From NCBI RefSeq assembly GCF_964340395.1, contig NC_135554.1:15440092-15504091 (forward strand): a stretch of 64,000 bases of DNA, read 5' to 3'. Positions 49,701 to 59,924 of the stretch are shown here, one piece after another. The notes beneath the pieces are model-generated. The model ran no database searches and was not told the DNA's origin. It worked only from the letters and a program-made list of their open reading frames with translations. Positions within the stretch are counted from its first letter, which is position 1. Each line of letters starts with the position of its first letter. The stretch comes from Glandiceps talaboti (taxonomy: Eukaryota > Hemichordata > Enteropneusta > Spengelidae). A program made the translations under genes and the position numbers.

Positions 49701-52700
49701 ATGTTCATGGAGGGCTTCATACTTGGCAGGGACCTTAGTCATTTGAATAAAGTTAGAAAGTTAGAGAACATTAATCAACTCATCGTAGGCTGAAGGACAC
49801 ATATTACCTATGTCACATGTTGAGCTAATGAATCACTAAACCATACATACATACATACATACATACACACATACACACATACACACATACATACACACAC
49901 ACACATACATACATACATACATACATACATACATACATACATACATACACACATACACACACACATACATACACACACACATACATACACACACACATAC
50001 ATACATACATACATACATACATACTCACATACATACAAACACACACATATACATACATACATACATACATACATACATACATACATACATACATACATAC
50101 CTGCATACATACATACATACATACATACATACATACATACATACATACATACATGCATGCATGCATACATACATACATACATACATACATACATACATAC
50201 ATACATACATACCATCAATGAACTGATCCTACTTTTCTCAATCGCTATTCATCATAGAATGGAATATTAAAGCTACGCTGTATAATTCTAAATTCCAAAA
50301 TACATTCTCATATTGTTGTTTCAAATTGATATCACCATAGATACATGTGTAATTGCATCCGTATAGGAAATAAAACAACCAAAACCAAAGCATAATTATT
50401 TCATGAACCTGTCGATGAACATTTCATTGAAGAAATGTTGCAAGCCTCTCCACTTTAGAATCTTACAAAACGGGTTTATAACTTTACGCAAGTAGAATAT
50501 TTACCTCAAATCCTTTCGCTGGTTGGTCCATAGAGAAATAAAGAAACAGTGGATAATCTCTATAATGGTTTGATATGATGTCTACAGCACGTTTAGTGTA
50601 CAACATCTGAAAGGTTAATATAATAACATGAACATTCAACCAAGGGTTTGACTATGCAAACAAATCCCCCCCCCATTCAAATCATAGATATCATTATATC
50701 ATGCACAAACAAAGATATTGTCTTTGAACAGAAAATATGGATTATATACCCTGTTCGTTCAACGTCACTACAACCCGTGTCTACGTCACTAGTTCTGTGG
50801 TGCTCGAAAGCTGAGTCAAAATCGCCATTATTTTTCCCGATTTTGCATGAATTATGCTTGTTGAGGTATAATTATATTATTCTCTAATATTTATCTTAAT
50901 TCAGCCAAGAAAAATATGAGTGACCTAAGGGGCCTTGGGAATAAGGGAATAGCTTGGCGAGCAGCGACAAAGTCCCGTTAGGCCACTCATATTTTTATTG
51001 GTAGAATGAAGAAATATAGGGAAATAATGTCTAAATATTCATTCACTTACATTCATATTCATATTCATACATTCTATAATTATGCACTTTATACTTACCG
51101 TTGAGAATGTGCCATCATTTTGAACCACGCCCGTGTTATCTCGAAGATCGTAGCCTAAAGACGTTTCTGGAAAAACCAAATGATTTCATAAAACTTGAGG
51201 AAAAACCCCGCTAAGGTGTAAAACAAATCGAAGTTTCAAACTGTTTTTGCTTATTTAATACTGATAAAACGGATAGAGATAAGATATTGTCAATGTGATT
51301 GCATTAAATTCGTAACTACTCTATTTCCATCTATTGGATGATGGACAGGACAAAAAAATAAGATAATTTTGATATTTTTAGTGTATTCACCTTACCTTTA
51401 CTAATATAATAAACAAACCAATTTTCAATAGATCTAGCAGATAAATTATATGACCCCTGACCTTGAACTCGATCGAGAGATATGAAGATTTGTAAACAAT
51501 ACTTAGTCATCAAGAACATACCTTTCACTAATAAATCTTTTGATTTCTTTTCGTAACTTGATGTCATACCTCCCAAATGACCATAGAAAGAATCAAACCC
51601 TCGTTTGGTTGGGGTCAAATCGAATTTAGAGTATCCTAGATGCCATCTAATGATTAAAATATGATACAAAAGAAATACCGGAAAATGGTACGTACTATCA
51701 AGATAGTTTTGATGATATTCACAACACACATGGTGTGTGTGAAAACACATCATAAGTGAGTGAGCGTGCGCTCGCGTGTGCATGGATGCATGCATGCATG
51801 TATGCATGTATGTATGTATGTATGTATGTATGTATGTATGTATGCATGTATGCATGTATGTATGCATGCATGCATGCATGCATGCATGGATGTATGTATG
51901 TATGTATGTATGTATGTATGTATGTATGTATGCATGCATGCACACACACATGTGTTTATAACCACGGGAAACTAAGTAAGATATCTCCTCTGTCTAATTT
52001 TCTATTTAACATACACATATATGTGTCTTTGGTTATAATAATATAATCAATATGTATACCTACTTTCCAACAAGATGTGTAAGATAGCCAACGTCTTTCA
52101 GCTTCTGTGGTAGTATTTTAAAGTGGAGGGGCAGTCCACTCTTTTGGAATCTCAACAGCATTGCATGCTATGGTAAACAAAAGAAGCACATGGATATGAG
52201 GTTATTCTGCTATGGGTGTGTTCTCTGTTAGCCTTTATGGATACAATATAAAGTCATATAAAAAAACTTACAACACCTATATTCCAACCACAGACGAGGA
52301 AGATCCTTGTCTGTGATTCCAAACCTTGTATACATGTACTTCACTTGCTGAACAACACAAAGGTGTCGACGTTTTAATTCATTCTTAAATTTGTATCAAT
52401 TCAATAAAATCACTTTGAGATTATTTAAATGCGTAGTAGGACACATATCCAAAATTTATTTAGATTCAATTTAAAAACTAAATTTCTATGCAGACCTCAG
52501 CTGTATAACTGATTGGTACAAAGATACGGAAATTGCCATAAACTGCAGTGTACGAACCCAAAGGGTCAAAGACATCAAATGACAGGGTTCATCAAAATGC
52601 TTTACGACACGGTTGTCTAAGTGCATCTGGATTATCACCTAGCACTTACAAAATCAACAGATCGACAGAAAATAATATTTTATAATCTCACCTGCAGCCC

Positions 52701-53403
52701 AGTTCTAAATGGGTAATAACCTGTCATTAGGGCAGCTCTGGTTCTGAAATGTCATAAGAGAAAAAAACGTGTCAATAAAACCCTAATGCAACACCTAAAC
52801 AAGTCAACTGTCATAGGCATGGTACGTATTAAACTATTCTCTTTTAAAGTGACCTGTCGTACGTATATGTTGGGGAACTTACGGTGTACATAAGGGCTGC
52901 GAGTAAGTGTTGTTCATAAGGATGCCACCTCTGGCCAATTCATTAAGTACTGGTGTTTTCACTTCAGGGTTATTCCAGCCAATATTATTCCATCCTGGTG
53001 GAGAAAAGAAATAACCAAAAAGAGAAAAAAGCAAATAATGGCTAAAGTAATCACAGTTGACAATTATAAAAGATCAAATTCAACTAGAACCTTCGTCTGC
53101 AATTATTTTTTACACCCAACGATCAAATAATCTAAAAGTTGCTGAAGTTATCTGCGAAAACGAATTGAAAAATGCATTCAAAAACGACAATTATAAAAGA
53201 TCAAATTCAACTAGAACCTTCGTCTGCAATTTATTTTACACCCAACGATTAAATAATCTAAAAGTTCTCTGGAAAATATAAATGACTTTACCGAGATCAT
53301 CAGCAAGTATAAATACGATGTGTGGAGGTTTGGCTGTCTTATTCGACCTAAGTATCACTATGGCAACAGCTCCAGCAAGCACTGCGAGTATAAGGGACTT
53401 CAT
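45222..53403 (-). CDS. Arylsulfatase B-like sulfatase, complete, 16 exons
   Basis: Family enzymes hydrolyse sulfate esters of glycans in lysosomes or outside the cell. Sixteen exons chain in phase to 520 aa, close to ARSB length (533). Residues 1-18 form a hydrophobic signal or anchor. Visible sites: metal ligands D35-D36 (ILADDLG), formylglycine motif C73-T-P-T-R77, K127 and H129 (VGKWHLG), and D301-N302 (SDNG), the last formed across an exon junction. Where ARSB has a His (SVHEPL) and Lys (RGRKW), aligned without gaps from neighbouring anchors, this protein has A243 (QPAKGF) and A319 (RSVAGT). It may therefore be catalytically weak or altered. Other conserved stretches are YEALHEHIRNEN, VMDEAVSNITKALKSRGLW and DDPEERYDL. 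Its 5' end faces a broken plus-strand relative at 56320. Confidence 0.93.
45597..45701 (-). CDS. Arylsulfatase exon 15
   Basis: Acceptor ACAAG|AT, donor AAAAG|GTATGG, phase 1 to 1. Encodes DWYPIDRDVFIPQGARNMET and PPPPANVTYLFNLK. Confidence 0.92.
45785..46156 (-). other. Open frame inside arylsulfatase intron 14, also open in the duplicate
   Basis: A 123-codon frame on the gene's strand, beginning [20 protein letters not shown], between exons 14 and 15. The duplicate at 63173-63505 keeps a 110-codon frame. I recognise no domain. No flanking splice sites clearly make it an exon. It may be a cryptic or alternative coding segment, or only a chance frame kept by similarity. Confidence 0.35.
46392..46462 (-). 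CDS. Arylsulfatase exon 14
   Basis: Acceptor CTGTAG|A, donor GTAG|GTGAGT, phase 2 to 1. Encodes VGDWKLIVGNPNMLYPGQFL. Identical layout at 63845-63915. Confidence 0.92.
46650..46740 (+). repeat. (GTC)n(GCC)n trinucleotide repeat
   Basis: CpG-rich triplet array in arylsulfatase intron 13. Produces spurious poly(V/A) and poly(T) frames. Confidence 0.95.
47039..47156 (-). CDS. Arylsulfatase exon 13
   Basis: Acceptor TTACAG|AA, donor ATAAG|GTAGAG, phase 1 to 2. Encodes PDLDGKNIWDMIQDGSPSPR and NEFIYNIDNFEQSPGAAI, matching the LDG and YNID region of ARSB. Confidence 0.93.
47383..47441 (-). CDS. Arylsulfatase exon 12
   Basis: Acceptor CATCAG|A, donor CCTG|GTAAGA, phase 2 to 1. Encodes LNHITDWHTTLLAVAGIQP, the conserved H-x-x-DW motif of sulfatases. 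Confidence 0.94.
47797..47933 (-). CDS. Arylsulfatase exon 11
   Basis: Acceptor CTACAG|AAT, donor AATGG|GTGAGT, phase 0 to 2. Encodes NGAVVVTQGNNLPFRSVAGT then LFEGGSRVPAMIHGERL. The usual catalytic Lys position reads Ala. Confidence 0.94.
48425..48662 (+). pseudogene. Inverted partial copy of arylsulfatase exon 8 and its 5' intron
   Basis: Plus-strand 48569-48662 reads ATGTTGTACACTAAACGTGC and onward, matching minus-strand exon 8 up to the codons for MDQP, then diverges. Upstream 48425-48568 matches, reversed, intron DNA at about 50607-50755, including the TTTCAG acceptor. It sits in the intron between exons 10 and 11 in the opposite orientation to the gene. Confidence 0.9.
48948..49045 (-). 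CDS. Arylsulfatase exon 10
   Basis: Acceptor TGTCAG|GA, donor AGTGAT|GTAAGG, phase 1 to 0. Encodes LSVMDEAVSNITKALKSRGL and WEDTILFFISD. Confidence 0.94.
49670..49733 (-). CDS. Arylsulfatase exon 9
   Basis: Acceptor ACTAAG|GTC, donor TATG|GTAAGA, phase 0 to 1. Encodes VPAKYEALHEHIRNENLRKY. Confidence 0.9.
49843..50212. repeat. (ACAT)n microsatellite
   Basis: About 370 bp between arylsulfatase exons 8 and 9. The long minus-strand open frames are spurious. Confidence 0.98.
50505..50606 (-). CDS. Arylsulfatase exon 8
   Basis: Acceptor TTTCAG|ATG, donor TTGAG|GTAAAT, phase 0. Encodes LYTKRAVDIISNHYRDYPLF then LYFSMDQPAKGFE, where the usual active-site His is Ala. An inverted partial copy lies at 48425-48662. 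Confidence 0.92.
50910..50996. mobile_element. 87-bp foldback element
   Basis: AAATATGAGTGACCTAA at the left pairs with TTAGGCCACTCATATTT at the right with one mismatch, in arylsulfatase intron 7. No target duplication identified. Confidence 0.65.
51099..51166 (-). CDS. Arylsulfatase exon 7
   Basis: Acceptor TTCCAG|AA, donor CAACG|GTAAGT, phase 1 to 0. Encodes TSLGYDLRDNTGVVQNDGTF. Confidence 0.9.
51396..51461 (-). CDS. Arylsulfatase exon 6
   Basis: Encodes QGSYNLSARSIENWFVYYIS. Two in-frame acceptors exist, giving starts at 51461 or 51467; the choice changes two residues. Donor AAAG|GTAAGG, phase 1. Confidence 0.8.
51522..51646 (-). CDS. Arylsulfatase exon 5
   Basis: Acceptor CATTAG|A, donor GAAAG|GTATGT, phase 2 to 1. 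Encodes WHLGYSKFDLTPTKRGFDSF and YGHLGG. Confidence 0.93.
51777..51940. repeat. (ATGT)n/(ATGC)n microsatellite
   Basis: In arylsulfatase intron 4, interrupted by ATGC runs. Confidence 0.97.
52064..52167 (-). CDS. Arylsulfatase exon 4
   Basis: Acceptor ATAG|CAT, donor GGAAA|GTAGGT, phase 0 to 2. Encodes ILPQKLKDVGYLTHLVGK. Confidence 0.92.
52692..52743 (-). CDS. Arylsulfatase exon 3
   Basis: Acceptor TTTCAG|A, donor TGCAG|GTGAGA. Encodes TRAALMTGYYPFRTGLQ, completing the sulfatase signature. Confidence 0.95.
52883..52994 (-). CDS. Arylsulfatase exon 2
   Basis: Acceptor CCACCAG|GA, donor ACACC|GTAAGT. Encodes WNNIGWNNPEVKTPVLNELA and ends in QPLCTP with the Cys that becomes formylglycine. 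Confidence 0.95.
53058..53264. repeat. Two-unit direct repeat, period about 127 bp
   Basis: 53058-53141 and 53185-53264 share 'acaattataaaagatcaaat' through 'aatctaaaagtt' almost exactly. Lies in arylsulfatase intron 1. Confidence 0.85.
53292..53403 (-). CDS. Arylsulfatase exon 1
   Basis: ATG at 53403. Hydrophobic start then KPPHIVFILADDL, holding the first two metal ligands. Donor CTCG|GTAAAG, phase 1. Confidence 0.94.
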
Positions 53404-54979
53404 TGTCGATCAGCACTTCTGTAAAAGATAGTTATAGAGATAAATATACGTGACCATATAGATATAGGAATGGATTATTCATTGCATGCTAAGTTTCAAC
53501 AAGGTTCGTGTGATCCATGTCAAAGGTCATATTCTATCTGCTGTGCACTGTGGTATGGGTGATGACACATCAACAGTCGCTTGTGGCTTACTATTCTATT
53601 CAAGGATGGTCATAAAACAAAAACATTTGGTCACACTATGGATCTTCTATAATAGATCCATGGTCACACCTGGATCTATATGTGTTCAAGGCATCCATGT
53701 TTAGTTGTGCAACTAAATATTTCGCTCTCCTCTTCCGTTGATTATTCACCGTTGATTCCTTCAACGCATTGATTCTGATTCTGATAGAACCAACACTGTG
53801 GTTTAAGGTGACATTCAAGTTCCTTGATTCGAATATTATGCCACTATCGACTGTGGTAACATCGTCAGAGTAGCCGTCGACCGTCCTGCACTTTACAACG
53901 TCCACACACAATAAATGGATCAACGTAAATGATTACACGGGTACAGAGAGGGTAATTGTAGCTTACTGAAGAAAGCTAGCAAGTTTTCTACCAAATCGAT
54001 GAGTGCAAGCACAATTACAATTCCGATAGTGCATAGGTGTACGGTAGAAGAGAGGGTCAACGCCAGAATCGAGCACCGACGGGGCAGTTACTTCAATGTA
54101 TTTAGACCAGACCATTACGTTACGTTTCGTTGACCCTTGACCTTTTAACCCTTCGTCAAGGACAACACTGCTCTGAACGTACTTGATTGGGTGTTTGTTT
54201 GTTTGGTCAATATGAATATGTTGATGGCTTCACACTCGTCAAATCATAGCTTTGAATGCAAGTCCATCAAAACATAAATAAAGATGGCAGTTTTACAATG
54301 TTCGTCTGCCTACGTCCATAGGTGTAAAACTGAGGTTTAAAAAATGAATCGGGGTCGTCTCCTATATTTTGATACTATGTCTTCATAAATGTTGTGTACC
54401 CTAGAGACAAATCGTCTTAGGATTTTAACTTTCTTTATTTCTGTTTGCAGCTCACCATGTAGCGTTACTAGTGATTAGCCATCACATTGATCTAGGCACA
54501 GTAGATGTGTATGCAAAATATGTCAACTTTATTTATTACTCGATCACATGTCACTAACAATGTAACCTTTATACCCAGATACTATCGATGTATTCATAAT
54601 CATTACCATGTATAAATGGTGTCAAAGCTGAAACATTTTGAGTTTATTCAGTTGGTAAACTAACATCAAGTTGTCACCGTTGATATCTTATCTCGGGGAA
54701 AGGGTGGCATTTGTGTGTGAATGTTTGACAACAAATCAAAGGAAAAATTGAAAATGAAAAAGGCTCAAATCAATCAATGTACATACTTGCGATCAGTGGC
54801 ATTTGCTTTGGTAGACGAAATGGCAAACAGAAAACATGTTATACACTTTTCTAGACATCTACGTCATACACCATCTTCCTGTGTACTTGACTAATATACA
54901 TGTCATGTCTCAGACTGATGTAATGGTGGTTCCAAATCATCGTTGCTATGTGCAAACGTATTCGTTTTGTTATATTATA
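53404..54979. other. 5' flank of the arylsulfatase gene
   Basis: Divergent intergenic space towards the plus-strand fragment at 56320. Presumably contains the minus-strand promoter, but I see no decisive promoter motif. Confidence 0.5.
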
Positions 54980-55304
54980 GTGGCCATATTGATGAGGATT
55001 GGATATGTATTTTGGATTTTTTTAATTTATAAAACAGTTTTATCATGGCTTCCTACTTGAAAAGTCAAGGTGAAACAACATGGACAAAGTCTGTGTTTAT
55101 AACTTAATACACGGCAAAAAAAAGAAAGAAAAAAAGGGTGACACGTTTGTTATTGTACGTGCAATAACAAAAGACTATATTGATTTACAAACAAGGACTT
55201 GGCATATATTGTTTCACACTGATTTTTCAAGTAGGAAGCCACAATAAAATTGTTTATGAATCCAAAATCCAAAATAAATACCCACTCCTCATCCATGTGG
55301 CCAC
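54980..55304. mobile_element. 325-bp foldback element
   Basis: About 95-bp arms: left 54980-55079 begins GTGGCCATATTGATGAGGA, right 55214-55304 ends 'tcatccatgtggccac'. Both carry 'ggcttcctacttgaaaa' in inverted order. No coding capacity and no clear target duplication. Confidence 0.75.
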
Positions 55305-55949
55305 TTCAATTTGATCAAGGGGACAATATTATATCATTTGATTCTGTGGGGCACAATTACACATGCTTTTGGTATTTAAGCTATTACTCAGAACTGTACG
55401 ACGAACATGCCACTGTTGTCATAGTTACATTAATTTTCAATTTATTACCAGGCAGTAAAATAGTGAATTATTGTCGAGATATTATACGAGGCAGCATGTC
55501 ATTTTTTGAAATACACGAAGTCAGAGTTTAGATTGTCGGATAAGTGACAAGAAGTGCACCGACCTATTACGGAGCTTTTTGATTGACCTAAATGTAAACA
55601 TCGATCTTTAAATCTTACAGACCTTGTAATATAGATCAAGAAACATAAATGTAAAATGTAAAATAGAGTTCATTTTAAAGGACACACGAAAATTTCGGAA
55701 TGGACGTTGAATGTACGTTGAAAACAATCAAATGTAACATTAAGTACTGCTGCACAGTAAATCGGCCGTTATGTTAGTACGAACCTCAAAGGGTGACGTT
55801 GGCGGTTCGACATTGCATCTGAACATATGACTCTTTTCAATTCCTGGCAAAACTGTGGCGTGTGTTTGGAATACTATGAGGATAACGTTAAGTTTACGAT
55901 AAGTAATCACCGTTATATTCACTACATTACCTTAAATTACCTCTTCCTA

Positions 55950-56215
55950 TTTCTGTGGGGTTGAATGGTTAGAGTTGCCGGATTGGCACCAGCGTAATTT
56001 AAGTTGTTCCTCGACGCTGTCATTCGTTTCTGACACTGGCTAAAGTCTTTAGGCTAGGTTTGAAGCACTCTCCCACCTGTCAACTCAGCTGTATAAACGT
56101 GGACCCGATATATGTCAGAGGACAAGTTTACACATGCCTCAATGACATGACAGGGAGTTGAGGAAGTATATGAAAACGGTTGTCCTGTGTTTGGTCTGTG
56201 CAATGGATAATATAT
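55950..56215 (+). mobile_element. tRNA-derived SINE, degraded copy
   Basis: Shares 'gttgaatggttagag', 'ggctaaagt', 'caactcagctgtataa' and 'agggagttgaggaagtat' with the SINE at 44320. Lies just upstream of the arylsulfatase fragment. Confidence 0.7.
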
Positions 56216-56319
56216 TAAATGTACATGTATGTCACTAAGTCAACTCAACAGAACATGTTCTCTTTACTCTTCATTATCCAATCTTTCTGACTCATCTTCT
56301 ACAGCATTGTTGAATTACA

Positions 56320-57093
56320 ATGAGGTCGCTTATGCTAGCCGTGTTTGTTGGTGCTGTTGCCATAGTAATATTAAGGCCCAATAAGACAACGAAACCACCA
56401 CACATCGTATTTATACTTGTTGATGATCTAGGTAAGATAGCTAACATTTCGATCTGTATTGAACACGGATTATTTAGTGTCAAAATGTTTTACATATATG
56501 AACTGAGACCACTATGGTAGTTAGAGATTGCCACTGAAAGTCTTACTTTAACGAGTACGCTTTACTTACACGTAATCACATTGGAGACAAATGGAGATTT
56601 TAACATTTAGCTCATAAAGTACCATTTGCAAATTATCAGACTTTTGTTATAGCTTCATGAGCTTTGTGTTAATTCTACGAGCATTTATTTGTAGATTTCT
56701 CTAAAGCCAGTGATGGTATACGTGGATATGAGTATTTCTTTTCATCGATAGGCCGGAATGACATTGGCTGGAATAAGCCTGGAGTAAAAACACCAGTACT
56801 TGATGAATTGGCCAGAGGTGGCATCCTTATGAACAGCACTTACTCGCAGCCCATATGTACGCCGTAAGTTCCCTAGACCATAGTATGCCTGTACATATAT
56901 ATAAAAAACACACGTTATGTTAATAGCTGGTCAGCATTCAAAGCTATTGACCTTAGCGAAAAGTATTTTGCGGTTATGGTCATTTTTGCTCCACAGTTAC
57001 TTTATAAATATTGTGTTTCTGTTTATTTCATAACATTACAGGACGAGAACCGCCCTAATGACTGGTTATTACCCCTTTAAAACTAGGATGCAG
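56320..57093 (+). pseudogene. Arylsulfatase fragment, exons 1-3 only
   Basis: Three exons with intact frame and splice sites and the same lengths as exons 1-3 of the minus-strand gene: 56320-56431, 56752-56863 and 57042-57093. They encode PHIVFILVDDLG, then NDIGWNKPGVKTPVLDELAR, then the formylglycine motif CTPTRTALMTG. I find no exon 4 or later on the plus strand within the remaining sequence. It is either a truncated duplicate or the start of a gene whose rest lies beyond the repeats or window. Head-to-head with the complete gene. Confidence 0.8.
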
Positions 57094-57133
57094 GTGAGAG
57101 CAAAGTTCAATATGCTGTTTATTGTTTGTTTGT

Positions 57134-57184
<51 letters not shown>

Positions 57185-57447
57185 TGTTTGTTTGTTGTTT
57201 CAGAAATAATTGATCGGCGTTTATATATAAGATATATGTAGACTGCAGGAGTTGTCAGAAAGATCAAGCGAGTTTTACATTGTCGAGTGTCCTTGTTCAA
57301 ACACAGAACTAACGAGCTGAACAAAGCTAATATATGTTCTTATGCATGTAAAGATGACATAGAAAGTCAAGAGAGAGCGCCATCATTAAATTTATTACAA
57401 ATGTCAATTTGTAAGTTAAATCCATTTGTTTCTTTTGTTTATAACAG

Positions 57448-57541
57448 CACTTGTTGGTGCCGTTGCCATAGTGATACTAAGGTTGAATAAGACAACCAGA
57501 CGGTACCTCCACAAATCGTGTTTATACTCGCTATCGATCTA
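57448..57541 (+). pseudogene. Decayed extra arylsulfatase exon 1
   Basis: Aligns with exon 1 from VGAVAIVILR to the donor, but lacks the start region. It has changes that break PPHIVFIL, and the first metal Asp codon is changed (AIDLG). The donor tag|gtaaaa remains. Confidence 0.8.
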
Positions 57542-57712
57542 GGTAAAACAGTATACTTTTATTGACGGTAGTCTTGCAAGAGAACTTACGGGAAAGCGAT
57601 ACAAAGTGATGGAATCTTCAAGATCTTCGTAAATATTGAGTTTTTAAAAGTTTTATCTGATAAGGACGTAATACACAATGTTGAAAATAAGGAGGCATAT
57701 TCATCAGCTTTA

Positions 57713-58068
57713 ATAGGGAACTTGCAATCCAGACTGAGCATGCTCAAACGCAAAGGAGTATGGGGTCATCTGTGGTTATCGTAATACCTAATCTGGAGCT
57801 ACTGATAAAATTAGCCTCCCACAAGGGTCAGGGTAACTATGAATTGACCATTCGTGGTTATAAACAATGTATCAACATTGTTTACAATACCAATTCATTA
57901 GTGAATAAAGATTTACAGTATTTATTATCACATTTCCAATGATGCAACATTCAACATTGTGGGAGGTTTTTTATCGGTAGCTCCAGAATAGGTAATAAGA
58001 TAACCACAGATAATCCCATAGTCCTTTTGTGTCTGAGCATGCCCAGTCTGGATTGCAAGTTCCCTATT
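57713..58068. mobile_element. About 356-bp inverted-repeat element
   Basis: Left arm from 57713 (ATAGGGAACTTGCAATCCAG) to about 57821, right arm about 57955-58068 ending CTGGATTGCAAGTTCCCTAT. Arms carry 'gagcatg' and 'ggttatc' blocks in inverted order. An (ATTGT)n array starts at its right end. Confidence 0.75.
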
Positions 58069-58168
58069 GTATTGTATTGTATTGTATTGTATTGTATTGT
58101 ATATTGTATTGTATTGTATTGTATTGTATTGTATTGTATTGTATTGTATTGTATTGTATTGTATTGTA
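58060..58168 (+). repeat. (ATTGT)n microsatellite
   Basis: Pentanucleotide array; the open frames rich in YCIVL are spurious. Confidence 0.97.
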
Positions 58169-58204
58169 ATATAATAATCTGTATTCGTCCAGATAAATTC
58201 GGAA

Positions 58205-58440
58205 ATTTGTTGAATGGTCGCCGCAAGAGCAGCGCCCCAGTGCCCTAGTGTTAAAGAAGCAGGAGAAAACCGGAGTACCGGGGAAAACCTGCGTTGTTCG
58301 ACAGGGTCAAACTGAGCATCACCCTTCGTACATACAGACCTAGTTAAATTTTAAATCAAACCCAGCCAACACCAGGTGGTTCGAACCTAGACTGTAGAGG
58401 TAAGAGGCGTACGAGCTAACAGCTCGGCCACCGACAACCC
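58205..58440 (-). mobile_element. tRNA-derived SINE of a second family
   Basis: On the minus strand the head reads 'tggccgagctgttagctcg' (A box) and 'ctaggttcgaaccacc' (B box), like a Leu/Ser tRNA. The body includes 'caacaccaggtgg' complement and 'ccggggaaaacctgcg'. Confidence 0.7.
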
Positions 58441-58587
58441 AACTTTATTTATTTTATTTGTTTATTTTTTAGACATCGCATTGTATTGCATGTATCGCAT
58501 TGAGACATCGCATTGTATTGTATTGTGTGTATATTATATTATATTATATTATATTATATTATATTATATTATATTATATTATATAAT

Positions 58588-59102
58588 ATACCTAGTGATA
58601 ATGCTGTGCCATGATTCGCTAGAATCAGTCACGTGATAGGAAAATAGAATGACTATTTCCCTAGGGAAATAGTTCCATCAACTATTACATGGTCACGTGA
58701 CCACCGCGCGTTCTACAGCAGGCCAAAATGGCAGCTTCGAACGATGTCGTCTGCCAACCTCAAGAGAAGAGGGCAAGATTTTCATGAGGTATATTATGAA
58801 ACACATATTGCCTGGCCTATATTTGGGCTATAGCACCCGTTTATTACCCCCTCGTGACTGTGAGTTACCAGAATTACATGCTATTTCCCTCGGTCTTCGG
58901 CCTCGGGGAAATAGCATGTGATTCTGGTAACTCACAGTCCCTCGGGTGTAATAAACCGGTGCTATAGCCCTCATGGCCAGGCAATATGTGTTCAATATTA
59001 CATTACATTATATATACATATGTACATGTACATATAGTGTATCTATTAGACGTTCTAAGTACTAGATTTAACGTGGCATGGCACAGCATTATCACTAGGT
59101 AT
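58588..59102. mobile_element. 515-bp nested foldback element
   Basis: Outer ends ATACCTAGTGATAATGCTGT (left) and the exact inverse ending at 59102, about 26 bp perfect. Inside is a second hairpin, 58797-58992, with arms of about 90 bp meeting near 58888-58898 ('ccctcggtcttcggcctcgg'). Flanked on the left by an (ATATT)n array. Non-coding. Confidence 0.8.
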
Positions 59103-59467
59103 GTTATTCATTGACAGTAAAAAGATCATTCTTAGTCAGTTGAAACATAATTTATATTATCAGTGTGTACCATTTGATCATTATCCTGCGGTCATCAAAA
59201 TTTTAAGAATTTCATCTAAACAAGGTAAAAGAAAACACTAAACTACTTACTTGTAGTAAGCAGTAACGTGTATGTCTTGCTAGCATGATCATTAGGTCTG
59301 CATAAGTTGCTTTTGTGGAGAGATATACGTTTTTGATAACTGTGTAGTCTCGTTTAGATGGAACTTTAATTTCCTATTGAAAATGCTACTTTTCCGGATC
59401 AAATGTCATCCATAAAAATGATATTAAAGTGTACTGCATAGTTTTCACTAATAGCACGTTTACCATT
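59103..59467. other. Spacer before duplication copy 2
   Basis: About 365 bp with no gene or named repeat seen. Confidence 0.4.
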
Positions 59468-59924
59468 GTAAGTTTCAATTTGGCGTTTCTTGGCAGCTAT
59501 GTGAAATGTATGTGGTGTGAAATCATGGAATGGCTCTTCAAAACCCAAAAGTTTACTAAAATGTCTCCATTTCCTGGAATGGCGTTCTCTTGAAGACATT
59601 TCTTTATCACAATTCATGTTAGCACTTTGAGATATGTCGATCTATGAAATGAAATGAAAACATCTAGACCCTTTAACATTTATTCATCTTTCCATACAGA
59701 ATTTGGTTGCCATGGCAAACTCTTTTATTTTGTTGTAACAACTGTTACAGTTGTAAAATGACAAAATTACACCAGATTACAGAATTGATACATACACCAG
59801 AAACGCACCAAGCTGTTCACATTCATTTTTAATAGCTTGATTTCTAAACTCGATCAAACTCATGAAATATTAACACTTTCATTGAAAGAATATTACCCGT
59901 GGATATAGCGGTGTCAAAGTTTAC

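Noticed and set aside
42192-50212. CRISPR-like regular repeats
   Set aside because: The repeats are simple microsatellites without spacers, in an animal genome.
57760-57942. Arylsulfatase exon 6-like peptide (GQGNYELTIRG) on the plus strand
   Set aside because: The resemblance is a few residues, there is no suitable splice pair, and the sequence lies between the arms of the inverted-repeat element.
59399-59617. 72-codon minus-strand frame near the start of duplication copy 2
   Set aside because: Its paralogue near 41190-41340 is not kept open over the same length, and no domain is visible.
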